Shown piece by piece: positions 10,233 through 22,900 of a stretch of DNA of 64,000 nucleotides (the stretch's first letter is position 1; each line of letters starts with the position of its first letter). The notes beneath the pieces are model-generated. The model was not told where the DNA came from. It ran no database searches and saw nothing but the letters and a program-made list of their open reading frames with translations. A program made the position numbers and the translations under genes. The DNA is taken from positions 992,001 to 1,056,000 of the forward strand of contig JAQOOI010000073.1 in NCBI GenBank assembly GCA_028554645.1, written 5' to 3'. The DNA comes from Omphalotus guepiniiformis. Taxonomy: Eukaryota; Basidiomycota; Agaricomycetes; Agaricales; Omphalotaceae.

Positions 10233-12189
10233 TCACCCTCCACGCGTTCGCGATCGCGACCCAGATCGCTGAATTATCCCTCGACCAGGTTCAAACGGCC
10301 GCGCACGGCTGGAGAGCGTAGATCCAGTAGTCGTCGTCGGTGCTGGCGCAAATGCTACACCAGGTGAGGGCGAGGATGAAGTCGAGCTTGCTAATGACTC
10401 GGATGAATCCACCGTCATCCCTGGCGTACTAGGAATCGAGTTCACAGCGTTTCCGTTACCTGGAGAGCTACCACCGGGGATGCCGGCGTTGGCTTTCAAA
10501 GAATGCCGATGAGGATTTGTTAAGATGGTTGTAGGAGAACTGTGCTGGTTTTGATGGCGGAGGTGATGAGGGTGCGAGTGATTATGGTGATGAGAATGAT
10601 AGTGATTGTGATGGGTGTGGTGGTTGTTGGCGAGAGGGAGGGAAGAAGAGCGCTGGTTGTTGTGGTTGGTCCCGTGGGTTTGATGGTGCATATGGGCTTG
10701 TCGAGGTGAGCTTGTCGGCGTCCATCCATTGGTCGGATGAGGAGGCGTATTCGAAGAGATAGAGTTATTGTTTCGCGAAATGGGTGCAGGATTAGAGACC
10801 GCGCCGGAGACTGGACGAGATATTGTTCCAGTGGCAAATGTTCGAGTGCTGTCTTGATCGGCCGACAGAGTACCTGGCTCTGTAGACCACGTCGAACTCG
10901 TATAACGTGACAAGTTGTGAGGATAAGTGACTCCAGCGGTCGTGAAAGCATCCTCTTCCTTCTCCAACATCTCGATCTCTTTCTCAACACTTTCCAGCTG
11001 TTCCTCTAAATCCTTCACCACCGTCCCTTGGAGTTTCTCCTTCTTAGCCTCGAGCTTTTCCATTTGCTTCCCCAACGTATTCAGCTCAGATCTCATCGCC
11101 TCGATGCGTTTTCTCTCTTTCTCTTCTTCCTTTTCTTTCTCCTGCCTCACTTTCTCCGCCTCTTCTTGAGTTTTTGTACACTCTGCCTCCCGCTCGCGTC
11201 TCTTCTCCTTCAGCGCCGGTAATTCGGTCTCGACTTTAACCACAGTAGCTTCCATGTCTTTAGTCGCGATCTGCGCGCGCTTGACTGCCTCCTGCAGAGC
11301 AAGCACCTTTTGCTTTGCACGCTGCTCTGAAGTCGCATATCGCTCCGAGGCACGCTTAAGCACATCAATCTCCGTGCGCAACGCAGCATCGGCTTTCTGA
11401 GCATCACGGCGGGAAGACTTGATAGTGGAGGTCAAGGAAACTTGCTCCGAGTTCAGAAGAGAGAGTGTATGTTGTAGTTGGGTAAGACGATCTTCGAGCG
11501 TGAGGGGAGCAAAGCCAAAACCGGTCGATGGCACCTGGGACTGCCCTCCGGAGCCATTAGGAGGAGTGCTGGGACCTGCAGATGTAGAAGGTGCAGTATC
11601 ATCGGTGGCGGAGCTGGATGGCGCGAGGGTATTTGAAGAGTCAAGATCAAGACCGTTGGACGTATCGTTGTGCTCGGAATCTGCAGACAAACTCAGTATT
11701 ATTAGAATAAAGGAATCAATTTTTACACGTACTCTCCGTAGTGACCTGTCGTCTCATACTGTTTGTCTGTCCACCCTGCACTAGCTCGAGGTCAATCTCA
11801 TATTGACGTCCCGGCATGAGCCCATACACGATGATGACTGCCTCATCCACCTTGTCATCTATCCGTATAAACACTCTCCTCCAAGACGATCCGTCTACTT
11901 CAACAGATAATCCGCCAGCCAAAGCGCTGGATACTACAGAAGGTAGTTTCTTAGCTTCGGATTCCGAGTTACTGGCATCTTCATCATCGACACCATCGTC
12001 ATCACCGTGTATATCCTCGGAAGAGATGCCAAGCGCGGCCAAGGAGAGCTCTGATTCCATCTTTGGGTCAGAGACGGCTGCAGATAGTATGAAAGTGACC
12101 GAAACGGATGTTATTTCGCGAACCGAGAGAGAAAGAGGTGGAATCCATGGCCTGATGGAAGACCAGCCAGATTGGCTGATGGATTCCAT
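10233..12189 (-). CDS. Coiled-coil protein with acidic N-terminal domain and His-rich tail, function unknown
   Basis: Two exons joined by an intron at about 11683-11732 (GTACGT...CAG) give about 630 residues. The N-terminal ~150 residues hold an acidic Asp/Glu patch and then a compact, possibly beta-sandwich segment ('VDGSSWRRVFIRIDDKVDEA...YGLMPGRQYEIDLEL') that resembles a fibronectin-III-like fold. A Ser/Thr-rich linker precedes a long, strongly predicted coiled coil (about residues 220-400, rich in E, K, R, Q and A). The tail is low complexity, with a dense His/Asn block around 10540-10690 ('HHTHHNHYHSHHHNHSHPHH') and then Ser/Thr/Pro. The coil suggests a scaffold or cytoskeletal role, but nothing proves it. 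I do not recognise a named family. Confidence 0.75.
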
Positions 12190-12437
12190 ATTGAAAGCTA
12201 TTTTTTGTGGGCAGATGAAGTCGTGATATCGTTCGTTAAAGTCGTGAAACTGGGTGAAGTCGTGAAGTACACGCGTAAGAGTCAGAGGTGAATTCGTTAA
12301 CCCTAACCTATGAGTGGAGGACTGCGTACGTAAACCTAAGCGCCTATGTCAGGTACTTGTACTTAACCATCGGACGGTACCGGTCGCCGCAGAAATGGCT
12401 CATCTTGAATACAAACTACTATCTTCTATCGAATATA

Positions 12438-14150
12438 TCAAAAGCGAGCACGTAGGCTGCTCCCTTCAAAGTCAGGCTTCACAACTATCTTCACAGCTTC
12501 TCTACTGCTCAGCTTATCCAGCGCCTTCTGGAACTCTTTGACTGGAAACACATCGGTCACCTGGAAATGTACTACAGTTATTTTTACGTTCAATTTCTGT
12601 GGGTAAGGCAACTCACCATCCCCTTGACATTGACCTTTCCACCGTCCAGATATGCAATAGCCCGAGGGAAGCAGTTTGTTTGCGCAAAAGACCCGACGAT
12701 CTTGGTAGAAGACCCCATTCAATATTCGACATGGAGTCGTTGCGTGGAAGTTCACGTACCCTGATCTCATCTCCAAATATCTTCGAAGGTGCCCAATGCA
12801 CAAGGGCACTATTTGCGTAAACCCCGTACACCATCAACGTACCGCCCCGCCGGACGTAGTGGATTGCTTGGTTGGCTATTTTCTCAGATCCGGTAGCTTC
12901 AACCTGACAGGTAATGGTTATCTTGGCGCTCGTAACGGATTGTTGAGTCTAAAGTTAGACTTACTACAGCGTCGAATCCATACGGATAGTCTCTCTTGAT
13001 CTGTTCCCACTGTGCTTCCGGGTTCACTCGATCGAGCTCAATGTACTCGTCCGCCGCTTCCAGTTGACGAGCGACACGGGTTTTAATTCCTTTATTGGCG
13101 GCAATCACGACTTTCGCAGCACCGTTTATTTTCAAGAGCTGCGCAAGGATCAAACCTATCCAGCATGTCACCGCATGCTGCTCAAGACTCAACAAATTCC
13201 ACTTGCCTGTTGGTCCAGAACCAATAATCAATGCTTCCGCTCCGACAGGAAGAGCAAGCATATCTGCACCATGCACGGCACATGCAGCTGGTTCGACGAG
13301 GGTTGCTTCTTCATCGGTGAGGTTGCGGATCTTGTGTACCTTCTTGCTATTACTAGAGAGAATAACAGAAAGTTTGATATCAATGTCGCCGAAACTCACG
13401 CAGTGGTGTATTCAGCAAATCCTCCCCCGCAGGTCACACCCAAGCTCTGGAAGTTCTCACAGAGAAGCGCTTTGCCTCGGCGGCAGTAGAAGCAGTTTTC
13501 GCACTATTGTTCAATGCGGTGGCCATGGTATCATAACGAACAAGAACAGCGTGCATCCATACCGTTATACCTGGATCAACGACACAACGGTCACCTACTA
13601 CCAGGCCTGCGACGTTCTTGCCGAACTCTGCGACAGTACCAACAATCTCGTGTCCCGGAATGAGCTATCGAGACGCCATGACGAGAGTTTTAGAGTACTG
13701 CAACGTCTTCCGAATCGGACGTACCGGAAATTGTGTAATGAATTCCCCTTCATGGAAATTGAAATTCTCATTTCTAGAACCATTGTCATGACGGAATAGA
13801 CTCCTTACCCTCGCTGATATGTTGATCAGTGCCGCATATACCACAGGCAGAAACTGCGACAGATATCAGATACATCGTGATGGTGTAGATCGCATGAACC
13901 GATAAGGAGGAGCGGCGATATAATGTAAAAGCCAGTTAATCTCAGGACCTTCGCATTCAAGTCAAGGTACTCACCCTTGATCAACACCTCATTATCTCCT
14001 ATCTGAGGAATAGGCTGGTGGACAATTTCGAAGTTACGAGGCTATAAGATACCGTGGCATGTAACGGTGTCCAGTCGACTCTGGTCAATTACAATCTCTT
14101 GCTCCGAAAACAGTTTGGACACTCACTTCGTAGTAGTACACAGCTTCCAT
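12438..14150 (-). CDS. Zinc-dependent medium-chain alcohol/polyol dehydrogenase
   Basis: NAD(P)-dependent zinc dehydrogenase, likely acting on a polyol or secondary alcohol (sorbitol/arabinitol dehydrogenase-like). The first exon is short, 'MEAVYYYE' from ATG 14150. Splicing then gives '[20 protein letters not shown]', '[10 protein letters not shown]' (catalytic Zn Cys), '[14 protein letters not shown]' (GHE motif), '[15 protein letters not shown]' (four-Cys structural zinc site), 'CGGGFAEY', 'EPAACAVHG', '[15 protein letters not shown]' (Rossmann GxGxxG), '[17 protein letters not shown]' and '[11 protein letters not shown]'. There are at least eight introns, all with consistent phase. One, 13156-13206, has a GC donor (GCAAGT...TAG) in the middle of the Rossmann motif, and removing it restores the motif. 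The stop is at 12438. The exact substrate cannot be read from the sequence. Confidence 0.85.
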
Positions 14151-15151
14151 GTATATAGCTTCGAGATGGTGAAGGATAGTAGGTAGAAGGTGAGGAATGC
14201 ATGTTTCCAATGAGCTCCGGAGTATTATATTTGCAGTATGTCCCCGGGCTCGGACCGGGAGAGAACATAACTTCGACGGATCCTGCGTCGTTCGGTCTGC
14301 ATAATCAAAAGACAACTTGCGACTTACTCTAACATAATAATGAATAACTCATTGATAATGAAGAAACATAACTCAGTACTACTTAGTAGTGGATTCCCGC
14401 GGTGGTCGAATTGGAATGATATCCGCTGTCAGCCGTCGGACGCGTATCGGAACTTGAATGTTTCTTTTTCTCTTACCCTCAAGTATACCGACTGATCATT
14501 CACGTCCTGACAAGAACGAACTTTTGGAGGGTGCTCCTGATACGAAAATATCTGAGCCAAAGGGAAGGTCGTGTGGTCACGTACAGCATGGAACAACGGA
14601 ACATCCAAGGCGAACTTACTATGTTCAAAATGATTGGACCAAGGCTGCTGCTAGCTCAGGAGATCCAACATGATGAGTCTCAGAGGCAGGCACTCGTCTT
14701 CTCCTACTAGTCTGTTCAAGAGGAGCATGTTTTCTCTAGCTTCTCACAAGCGCTTTGAAGCAGTCCCGGTAAGCCATGCCGTTTCTTGTTCTATATCTAA
14801 TCCCTTTTCCATCTGCTCAACAAGAAGTCGTCCAGATCTTCCCACATCACACAAAGTTCGAGAGTCAGGAATGAATGCAGTAGCGCCTGCGAAGCACTTT
14901 GGCCCCGTAACTCTGGGAAGTAACTTCTCCCAAAAGTCTAGTTCTGTTCTGCCCTGTTGTACCCTGTGAAACAAATCAGCGACGTAGCGCTCAGATATGA
15001 CTTCTGGTACAGTAACAAGTTATATAATTCATCGTTGTTATCGGCTTGCGTACGAGATGATATAAATATGCGTATTTCAACAGGTCGGGGCAAGTCCTCA
15101 AGCCATCTCCCTCTTTTGGTGCTGAGCTCGTGCCCAAAAACACATTCGACA
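14151..15151. other. Intergenic region with one unassigned minus-strand open segment
   Basis: This is the divergent interval between the alcohol dehydrogenase and the EF-hand/ZZ gene, so it should hold both promoters. It also contains the unassigned segment listed at 14744-14965. I see no repeat or RNA gene. Confidence 0.4.
14744..14965 (-). CDS. Unassigned open segment, possible internal exon or gene fragment
   Basis: About 73 codons are open in a protein-like frame ('LDFWEKLLPRVTGPKCFAG', 'CDVGRSGRLLVEQMEKGLD'). It has no ATG of its own and starts right after an acceptor-like TTTCACAG, so it looks like an internal exon or a remnant. A possible donor at its 3' end leads to another short open stretch around 14640-14705. 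I do not recognise the family and could not find a first exon. Confidence 0.25.
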   Translation of the reverse strand, partial: RVQQGRTELDFWEKLLPRVTGPKCFAGATAFIPDSRTLCDVGRSGRLLVEQMEKGLDIEQETAWLTGTASKRL

Positions 15152-18100
15152 ATGTCTGCAAATGGTAGGATAAAGGAGAACAGGTCTCTCGATACAACAC
15201 TAGCGTCTGCGAAGTCTGTATTGGGTTCAACGCCTGTTCAAAGGCCTGGAAAGGAGAACCAGAGTGAGTCAGTCTACCTTGTTTTCTTAGTGATTTTGCT
15301 GAATGAGAGTGTGATGCATGCGCACCAATATCGTCTATATCAGCGGCTGGATCCTTGAAGGTGCGCGCTGCCGCGCTCGAAGACAGATGCAAAGCTGTCA
15401 ATAAGATGCTCGACGAAATAGCTTCCCTACATCCAGCCATCTCTGGTGCGTCTCGAACTCGATTCCATTCGTATTTGGTGACTTACTGCCTCGTTAGTCG
15501 CTGGATTAGCTTTCAAAACTGCTGTAACACTTGTGGTGACTTATCGGGAGAACGAATTCAAATCCCTAATTCTTGTGAAAGAGATGGAAGATACTATGAG
15601 TGTCTTAGAAATGTGTGTAACTCCTCACCGCAAATTCATCACTGATGCTTCATGCAGAACTGTCTCCTGCACAGCCTTCGCGACCTCGATCCTGAGGCTT
15701 CTGACAAAATTCGGATTAACGAACGTTTTATCGATAGAATGAAGGCGGTTGCGGAGGATATCAAAGATTGTGTACACGTGTGTGAATTGTATCGCAAGCA
15801 AACCGTTGTCGGTGTGTATCTCGCAGTTCAAGTTGCATAATCACACTCATATTCACATTAGGGCGGACATTGAGAGTTTTATATTGGGAGGAGGTATTTA
15901 CAAGCTGGGTTCGAAAATTCGCCATACACAGGACTGATATTCATCAAGACGTGAGCTTGCATGGGGCAATTGATGCCCATATGAATGGAAAAAAGCTGGA
16001 TACTGTGGCCGAAAATGTGCAACTATTATCAGAGAGGATGGCCCAATTGTTTGAATTGTGGGCATCGCCGAAAGAACAAGGAATCCGTCGATTTGTCGAG
16101 ACAAACAAGGGTACAGACCAACAGGCATTTCATGCTATTCTGAAGGATGACGACCTTATGCGGAAGCTTGTCGAACTATATGAAGATGCTCCTAAGGGGA
16201 GAAAGGCCGATCAGTCGAAACTTGTGGCGGACATTCGGAAAGAGGCAAAAGAAAAGCTGGAGGATTTGTTAAAGGAAACAAAAGACATGTTCAATGTAAC
16301 ATTCGAGCAACAGAAGGCGCAAATTGAGCACGGACTAGAACAAATGACTACGAGAGTAATCAGTGCAATGCGTGGTCGGTGGCACGAAATGATTCAAGAT
16401 AAAGTAAGCTTCTCTTTCTCAAATGTTGTATCCTCATTGGCTGATGACATGAGGCAGGGTACTTCAATATGTCTGGGAAGAGAACGTGAGCTGTTCATAC
16501 TTTGAGTATTGAAGCAGCGTTGATGATGATTATATGTAGAGATGGCAATGCAGTGTCAAAGCCCGTCATCTTGTAATGGCCCTCCGAGATCACTTCCTAG
16601 AGACCTACGCCTCTTTGGAAGAGCGTAGTGAAATGGGTGATAGGTCAAAGTCTCAAATCGAGCCTTCTCAGGAAATCATAGAAGATAAGAGCATGCAGAC
16701 GAGCAGTACTAGTAACCCTCCACCATCTCTGGACCCCGCTGATCGTTGGGCCCTGAAGTACATCACCATCCATCGCATTCAGCCACTTATCGAAGCTTTT
16801 GATGATGATGCATCTGGATTTGTTACTGTCATCGAGGCTGCAACTTTCTGTTCTTCCAAACTGCCAGAATGGAGGTGGGTGAATGCTTGATCATGTCTAG
16901 CTCATAGACTCAAACCTCATTATAGTCTAGCTCATCGTATTGCCTACAGTACTATTGGTACGTGGATTGCGTTAAAGAGGTGGTATTGAAGCTTATGATA
17001 TGATCACAGGCTTCGAAATGACCCTTCGATATTACTTCATCCGCATCACCCAGGTCATCCATAACATATCGCTCCTACGGGACTCAATACCACCTCATAA
17101 TAGGGTGGCTGTCTCCTGTGTCGACACAATCGAGTGGAGCATGACCATTGATCGAATATTATCTGGATTGTATGATTATCTTTTCGTTAACAACTATGGT
17201 CGAGGAGACTGGGATGGAGAGCTGTGGGAGACCAAGTTTCAAGCCTTTGTACAGGATGAAGAAATAGCCATGGAGAAGACACTCTCATCTCGGAAATACA
17301 GTATTGCCACACCTTCCGACCTAGATCTGGTCATTGGCAAGCATCAATTAGAAAGAGTTCGTAACCTTTGTGATGTTCATATGCATCAACTAACCCGCTT
17401 TGCAGAGGGTTCTGCCATTGATATACCTGCTTTTTCATCGTACCTTTCAACTCGTAAATCTGTGTTTGTGTGATATGGCTCTACATCACGATGAATTGAC
17501 GGTATTAATGGATTCATTCGAGCAAATCAAGACAAGAGTGGATAGGCGTGTACGCACCCTCAAAGGTAAATTTACTCATGTATGAATCTTTCTCTTTCAA
17601 ACACTATCAATGCAGCTGTCGATAGCCTTCAAGACCGCATTCAAGGCCTTCAGCTGAGCAAATTCTGCTATGGAATGTATGGATGATTATTTTTATAATC
17701 CTTACAAATGGGAGTGCGCTAAAACTTTGAATGTGCAGTATTGTTATTTCATTCATCCAGACATAATCGATGAACAAGAGGGAATGGCTGCTTATTATCG
17801 AAAGTTTGCTGTCACCAACTTCCACTTTCCGGACTATATCCCCCTTCCAAATCTATCGGAGGAGTATGAGGAGGCGAAAGTGAAGGCCTCGCTGAAATAC
17901 CCGCTCCTGCCATACCAGAGCTTACTGGATGTATCAGGCTATGATTTCCTGGATAGCTCTGTCAGCCGACCTATCAGTGAAGCCACACGACCAATTTCAG
18001 AACAGGAAGATGTATTGGTTGGCCAGTGGCATGGATTTTTCTTGGACGAGTTCGACGATCCCCGAGGTGGTCTTTCGAGATTAAACATAACCTCCGTCAC

Positions 18101-19579
18101 AGAAGACGGTTATGTCAATGGATTTGGTTCATATGTCTCATCCGAAACCACTTATCGTGGGATCTACGTTGCACCTCGCCTGTTCCTCCTTAAGGAGAAC
18201 ATTACAGGCGATCCTATGGTCAGATTATACAGCGCGACATTAGATGTCGAGTCCGAAGAAATCACAGGGGATTGGGGACCGGCTCATACCACCGATATGA
18301 ACGAGCTTGCCAAGGATGCACCAGAAAAGTGGTCGAAATGGGGTACCTTCAGGCTGAAGCGGCGACCGCCATTCTATTTCTTGCTTCGACCAACAGAGGA
18401 GAAATTCGTGGAGAATAAAGCACGGGCTCTGTGGAAGTACGCACTCGACGTTGTATACCAGGACGTTTGCGCGAGATTATTCACGTGGTCGTTCCTCAAA
18501 AGAAGGCGCGATCGGCGACAGCAGTATCTCAGCCTCTATACCAAACAGGAGAATCTATGGTTGACCTGGGATGAATTCGAGCAACTTCAAGCCCTTGAAC
18601 AGACTATTATGCCAGAAGACCTTCGCTTCTATCGGTCCCTCTCCGCCAGAAGACAACAGTGGATACACCGGTATGCGTAATAGTACCCTCTCTTGTTCTC
18701 TTTTATTAATATATCATCCAGTGACGTGGAGTGCGACTCATGTTCTGGCCCTATATTGGGTGCTCGCCATATTTGCTTGGAATGTATGGCCGGTGCACTC
18801 GTGAACCTCTTCGATCTATGCCATGACTGTCATGAAAACCCTAGACCATCGCCAGAGAGAAAGGTTTGTCATCTCTCGTCCCATAAGCAACTACAAACGC
18901 GCAGGATAGTAGCAACTCGGGATGAGTTCAAAGTCAGGTCCGAGGCCATGCAAGCTGCTACAGAGGCAGAAAAATTCCTACTGGAATCGAATGAGGCTCT
19001 CCTTGCAATTGACAATGGCATTCAGGAAAGCACTTCGATTGAGGTACAAGAATCCACTATCACAGAGTCTATGCTAAAGCGTCCGTGTTGTATCAAATGC
19101 GGCAACACAGTGTCTCGCCCTTGTTGGTACTGTGTCAATTGCAAAGGTGAGCTCTTGAATATTCCGTACGTCATAAAGCTTCATTGTTGACTTACCCGTG
19201 TCTAGACCATCATGTGTTCGTTTGTCCTGGGTGTAATTCTATGCAAGACCGCGAACCTTGGCACGATGTGTCTTTCTATCGCTCACCTGAAACCGATGAA
19301 GAAGCCGACGGTGATACTTGCCATGCATGGATACACACCCTTGTCCTACTCCCAGTACCTGTCGACTGTTCCGCTGCGCTCGCTACAGAGCAGAGCCTTG
19401 CTGCGCTCACTACAAAGAAGAGCCTCGCTGAGCAAAGGCTCGCTGCACTCGAGGACAAGATCGTTCAACAGGCTACTTTGCTCCATGATGTTAGGGACAT
19501 GCTTGTCAAAGTTCTGCGCGGCAAAGATGTTGACGTGAACAGGATTTCCGAAATCATGGACGCGGACGAGACGATTTGA
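15152..19579 (+). CDS. Large EF-hand / ZZ-type zinc-finger protein with helical N-terminal region
   Basis: ATG 15152 ('MSANGRIKENRSLD') starts a multi-exon gene of about 1,200 residues. After a short disordered lead comes an all-helical region ('ALEDRCKAVNKMLDEIASLH', 'VVTYRENEFKSLILVKEMED', 'RFIDRMKAVAEDIKDCVHVC', 'WEEVFTSWVRKFAIHR') that looks like the four-helix-bundle adaptors of fungal NLR and MLKL-like proteins. A charged coiled coil follows (about 16000-16400), then an EF-hand loop 'DDDASGFVTVIE' at about 16800, a beta-rich 'DVLVGQWHGFFLDEFDDP' domain near 18010, and two Cys/His clusters typical of ZZ fingers: 'CDSCSGPILGARHICLEC' near 18730, and a second split by an intron, 'CIKCGNTVSRPCWYCVNC' then 'HVFVCPGC' near 19090-19240. 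It ends in a short coiled coil. Such proteins recur in mushrooms but their function is unknown. Exon borders between 16500 and 17650 are the least certain. Confidence 0.75.
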
Positions 19580-19934
19580 CGTGCTGTACTTGCTAGGATA
19601 TGCACACGAGTCAATTGGAGTGGTGCCACTGAACGAGAAATAAAGGCAGTCATAGTAAATCTTTACTTTGACACCTATTTGTAGGAATTCCACTTTTGAT
19701 ACAGATGTATGTAAACGTGAATGAGATGTGGAAAAACGACAACATGAGTTCTCTACATGTTCGCAGCCAGCACTCGGCCGAACATTGTTCTCATCGTCCG
19801 AAATATCATTTTATTATGTACTGTACAGTGTATAGTGAAGTGCTGAGTTGACCCGTGATCGGCATAATTTTAAATTCCCAGCAGCTGACTCGAACGAATT
19901 CGATGAAACCGATTTTACCTTTCCTTCTCAGAAA
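19580..19934. promoter_or_regulatory. Spacer and LYS2 promoter region
   Basis: These 355 bp lie between the ZZ-finger gene and LYS2, both on +. The spacer must contain the terminator of one and the promoter of the other. I do not see a convincing TATA box or general-control element. Confidence 0.3.
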
Positions 19935-22900
19935 ATGGCGGATGAGAGGCTCGTCAGAGTCGTCTCAAGGCTCCAGAACTTACCTTCCATTGCGTTGCCG
20001 ACTGATTATCCACGACTTTCTGGCACAAACAAACTTGTCGAGGCTGCTCATGCAGCTGATCTCTCTGAGCAGACTTCGCTGAGTCTGCTCAAACTTGCTT
20101 TGTATACCGAGGATGAAGACATTGAAGATGATGCCCAAAATGATCAAAACAATAGGCCGTCCGCTTTTCATCTTCTTCTGGCGGCGTTCACTGTTCTTCT
20201 ACATCGATACACAGGAGACACTGACATTGTTATTGGATCGTCTTCCGCATCTGCGAGGGACCCTTTGGTGCTGAGAATATCAGTTGATCCAACCGATCCT
20301 TACTGGGCGATCGTCAGGAGGGTTCAGCAAGTCGAAAAAGAGGCAGAAGCAGACGCTGTGCCTTTTGAGCTTCTAACAAACGCTCTCAATCGAACTAGAG
20401 ATGAGCCATTGGAGGGTCCGATCTTTAGAGTTCGTTTCTTCGACGAGACTCATGATTCTATGGGAGACTTCATTCGTTCCACTAGTCTTACCTCTGACCT
20501 TACGGTATTCGTTACGAGACCACCTTCATCCACTCGTGAATCCATCGCGCCTCACATCTCTTTGCGCATCCTGTACAATTCCCTCTACTTCACGTCTGCT
20601 CGCATCACTTCCATTGTTGATCAGCTAAACGTACTCTTACGCAAAGTTGCAAGCAATCCCCTAGCTCCTGTAGGTTCTGTACCTCTGCTGACTGCCGGGC
20701 AGAAGAAGACGCTACCAAATCCGACTGCTGACCTCAACTGGTGTGATTGGAAAGGTGCTATCACAGACATCTTTTCGCGCAATGCGCGTCAGTGGCCCGA
20801 CCGGCCTTGTATCGTTCAAAGTTTTCCGGCTGCATCGCTATCAGAACCTCAGGAGAAACTGGTGTACACGTATGGTGTCATCTGGCGCGCGTCGAACGTT
20901 CTCGCACATCATCTCCTTCAAGGAGGCATACAGCGGGAGGAGGTTGTCATGGTCTACGCTCACAGGAGTGTCGACCTCGTTGTGGCTGTTATGGCCGTTC
21001 TAAAAGCAGGAGCGACATTCTCTGTCATTGGTGAGCACACAAGTTCTCTCATTGTTTTTGCTATACTAACCGTCACTTAGACCCTGCATATCCTCCTTCG
21101 CGGCAGATAATCTATCTTCGGGTGGCTCAACCTCGTGGTCTCATCGTTCTTCAGGGAGCAGGAAAAATAAACCCTTCGGTTCGGGAATTCCTGACTACGG
21201 ATCTCAAAATTCGTGTTGAGGTACCCGCCGTAAGGGTCTTGCCATCGGGCGAAATATTCGGGGGTTCCGCGGACGGCGCTGGTGTTAACGCTCTTGCGTC
21301 ACACGCTCACCTAGGAGAGACCGACCCAAACGTGGTTCTGGGACCGGATAGTGTTGGCACGCTTTCATTTACAAGTGGCAGTACTGGTATACCCAAAGGT
21401 GTGAAGGGCAGACATTACAGTTTGACTCACTTCTTTCCTTGGATGGGTCAACGTTTCGGGCTTGATGAAACCTCCAAGTTCACGATGCTTAGCGGTATCG
21501 CTCACGATCCAATTCAACGAGATAGTACGTGTTTTCTTTCATCGTACGCAATTTCGTAATGAAATTTTGACTCTCGTTCTTTCTTTAAGTGTTTACTCCC
21601 CTCTTTTTCGGCGCTCAATTGCACGTCCCGACGGCAGATGATATTGGTACTCCGGGACGACTGGCAGAATGGATGGCTGACAGTGAAGTGACCATCACTC
21701 ATCTCACACCTGCTATGGGACAGCTTCTCTCTGCCCAAGCCACACGTCAAATCCCCTCCCTTCGTAACGCATTCTTTGTCGGTGACGTGCTCACCAAACG
21801 TGACTGCCACCGCCTACAATCCCTGGCCGCCAATGTTCGTATCATCAACATGTACGGTACTACGGAGACCCAACGCGCCGTTTCGTACTTCGCCCTTCCG
21901 CCTGTCTCCGAAGACCCGACATTCCTGGTGACTCAAAAGGATATCATGCCCGCCGGTGAAGGAATGGTCGATGTCCAATTGCTGGTCGTGAACAGGAACG
22001 ACAGGAACGTACCGTGTGCGGTGGGCGAAGTCGGGGAGATTTATGTCCGTTCAGGGGGTTTGGCGGAGGGATATCTCGATCCTGAGGCATCAAAGGAGAA
22101 ATTTGTCGAAAACTGGTTCCAGGAACCCGGGGCACCAGCTAGGAAGGATACTATTCGTAACCCGGTGAATGGGACTTTACCTGGTCCTGAGGCGAGATAC
22201 TGGAAGGGCATTAGGGATCGGATGTATCGCTCTGGTGACCTCGGTCGTTATCTTCCTGATGGTATTGTGGAGTGTACTGGACGAGCGGATGATCAAGTGA
22301 AGATCCGAGGCTTTAGGATTGAACTTGGGGAGATTGACACGCATCTGAGTCAACATCCACTTATTAGGGAGAACGTTACGTTGGTGAGGAGAGATAAAGA
22401 TGAGGAGAAGATTCTTGTGAGCTATTTCGTGCCGCTCGAGGGGCCGGATTTGGATGGGTTTGCCAGTGATGTCGGTATAGAGGATGATGCTGCAGGAAAA
22501 GGTGTTGTGAAGGGCATCAAGAAATACAGAAGGTTGATTAAGGATATCAGGGAGCATTTGAAAAAGAAGCTTCCCAGTTATAGTGTCCCAACGCGTATGT
22601 TTTATCGTCCTTGCTTTTCTCGATAACTGATCCACTTCCATGCACCACATCAGTGTTCGTGCCGTTACAACGAATGCCTCTGAATCCCAATGGAAAAATC
22701 GACAAGCCTGCTCTACCTTTCCCGGATACGGCTCAAGCACTTGGCACCACACCTCCCTCGACACAAAAAGCAAACACAACAGAAGACACTATGCGCAGCA
22801 TCTGGTCCGGTATCCTCCCAAATGCTCCTCAACCTATCCCGCTGGACGAAAGCTTTTTCGACCTCGGTGGTCACTCTATTCTCGCTACCCGACTTATCTT

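Noticed and set aside
12297..12311. Telomere-like TTAACCCTAACC
   Set aside because: Fewer than two copies of CCCTAA are present, so chance is likelier than an interstitial telomere.
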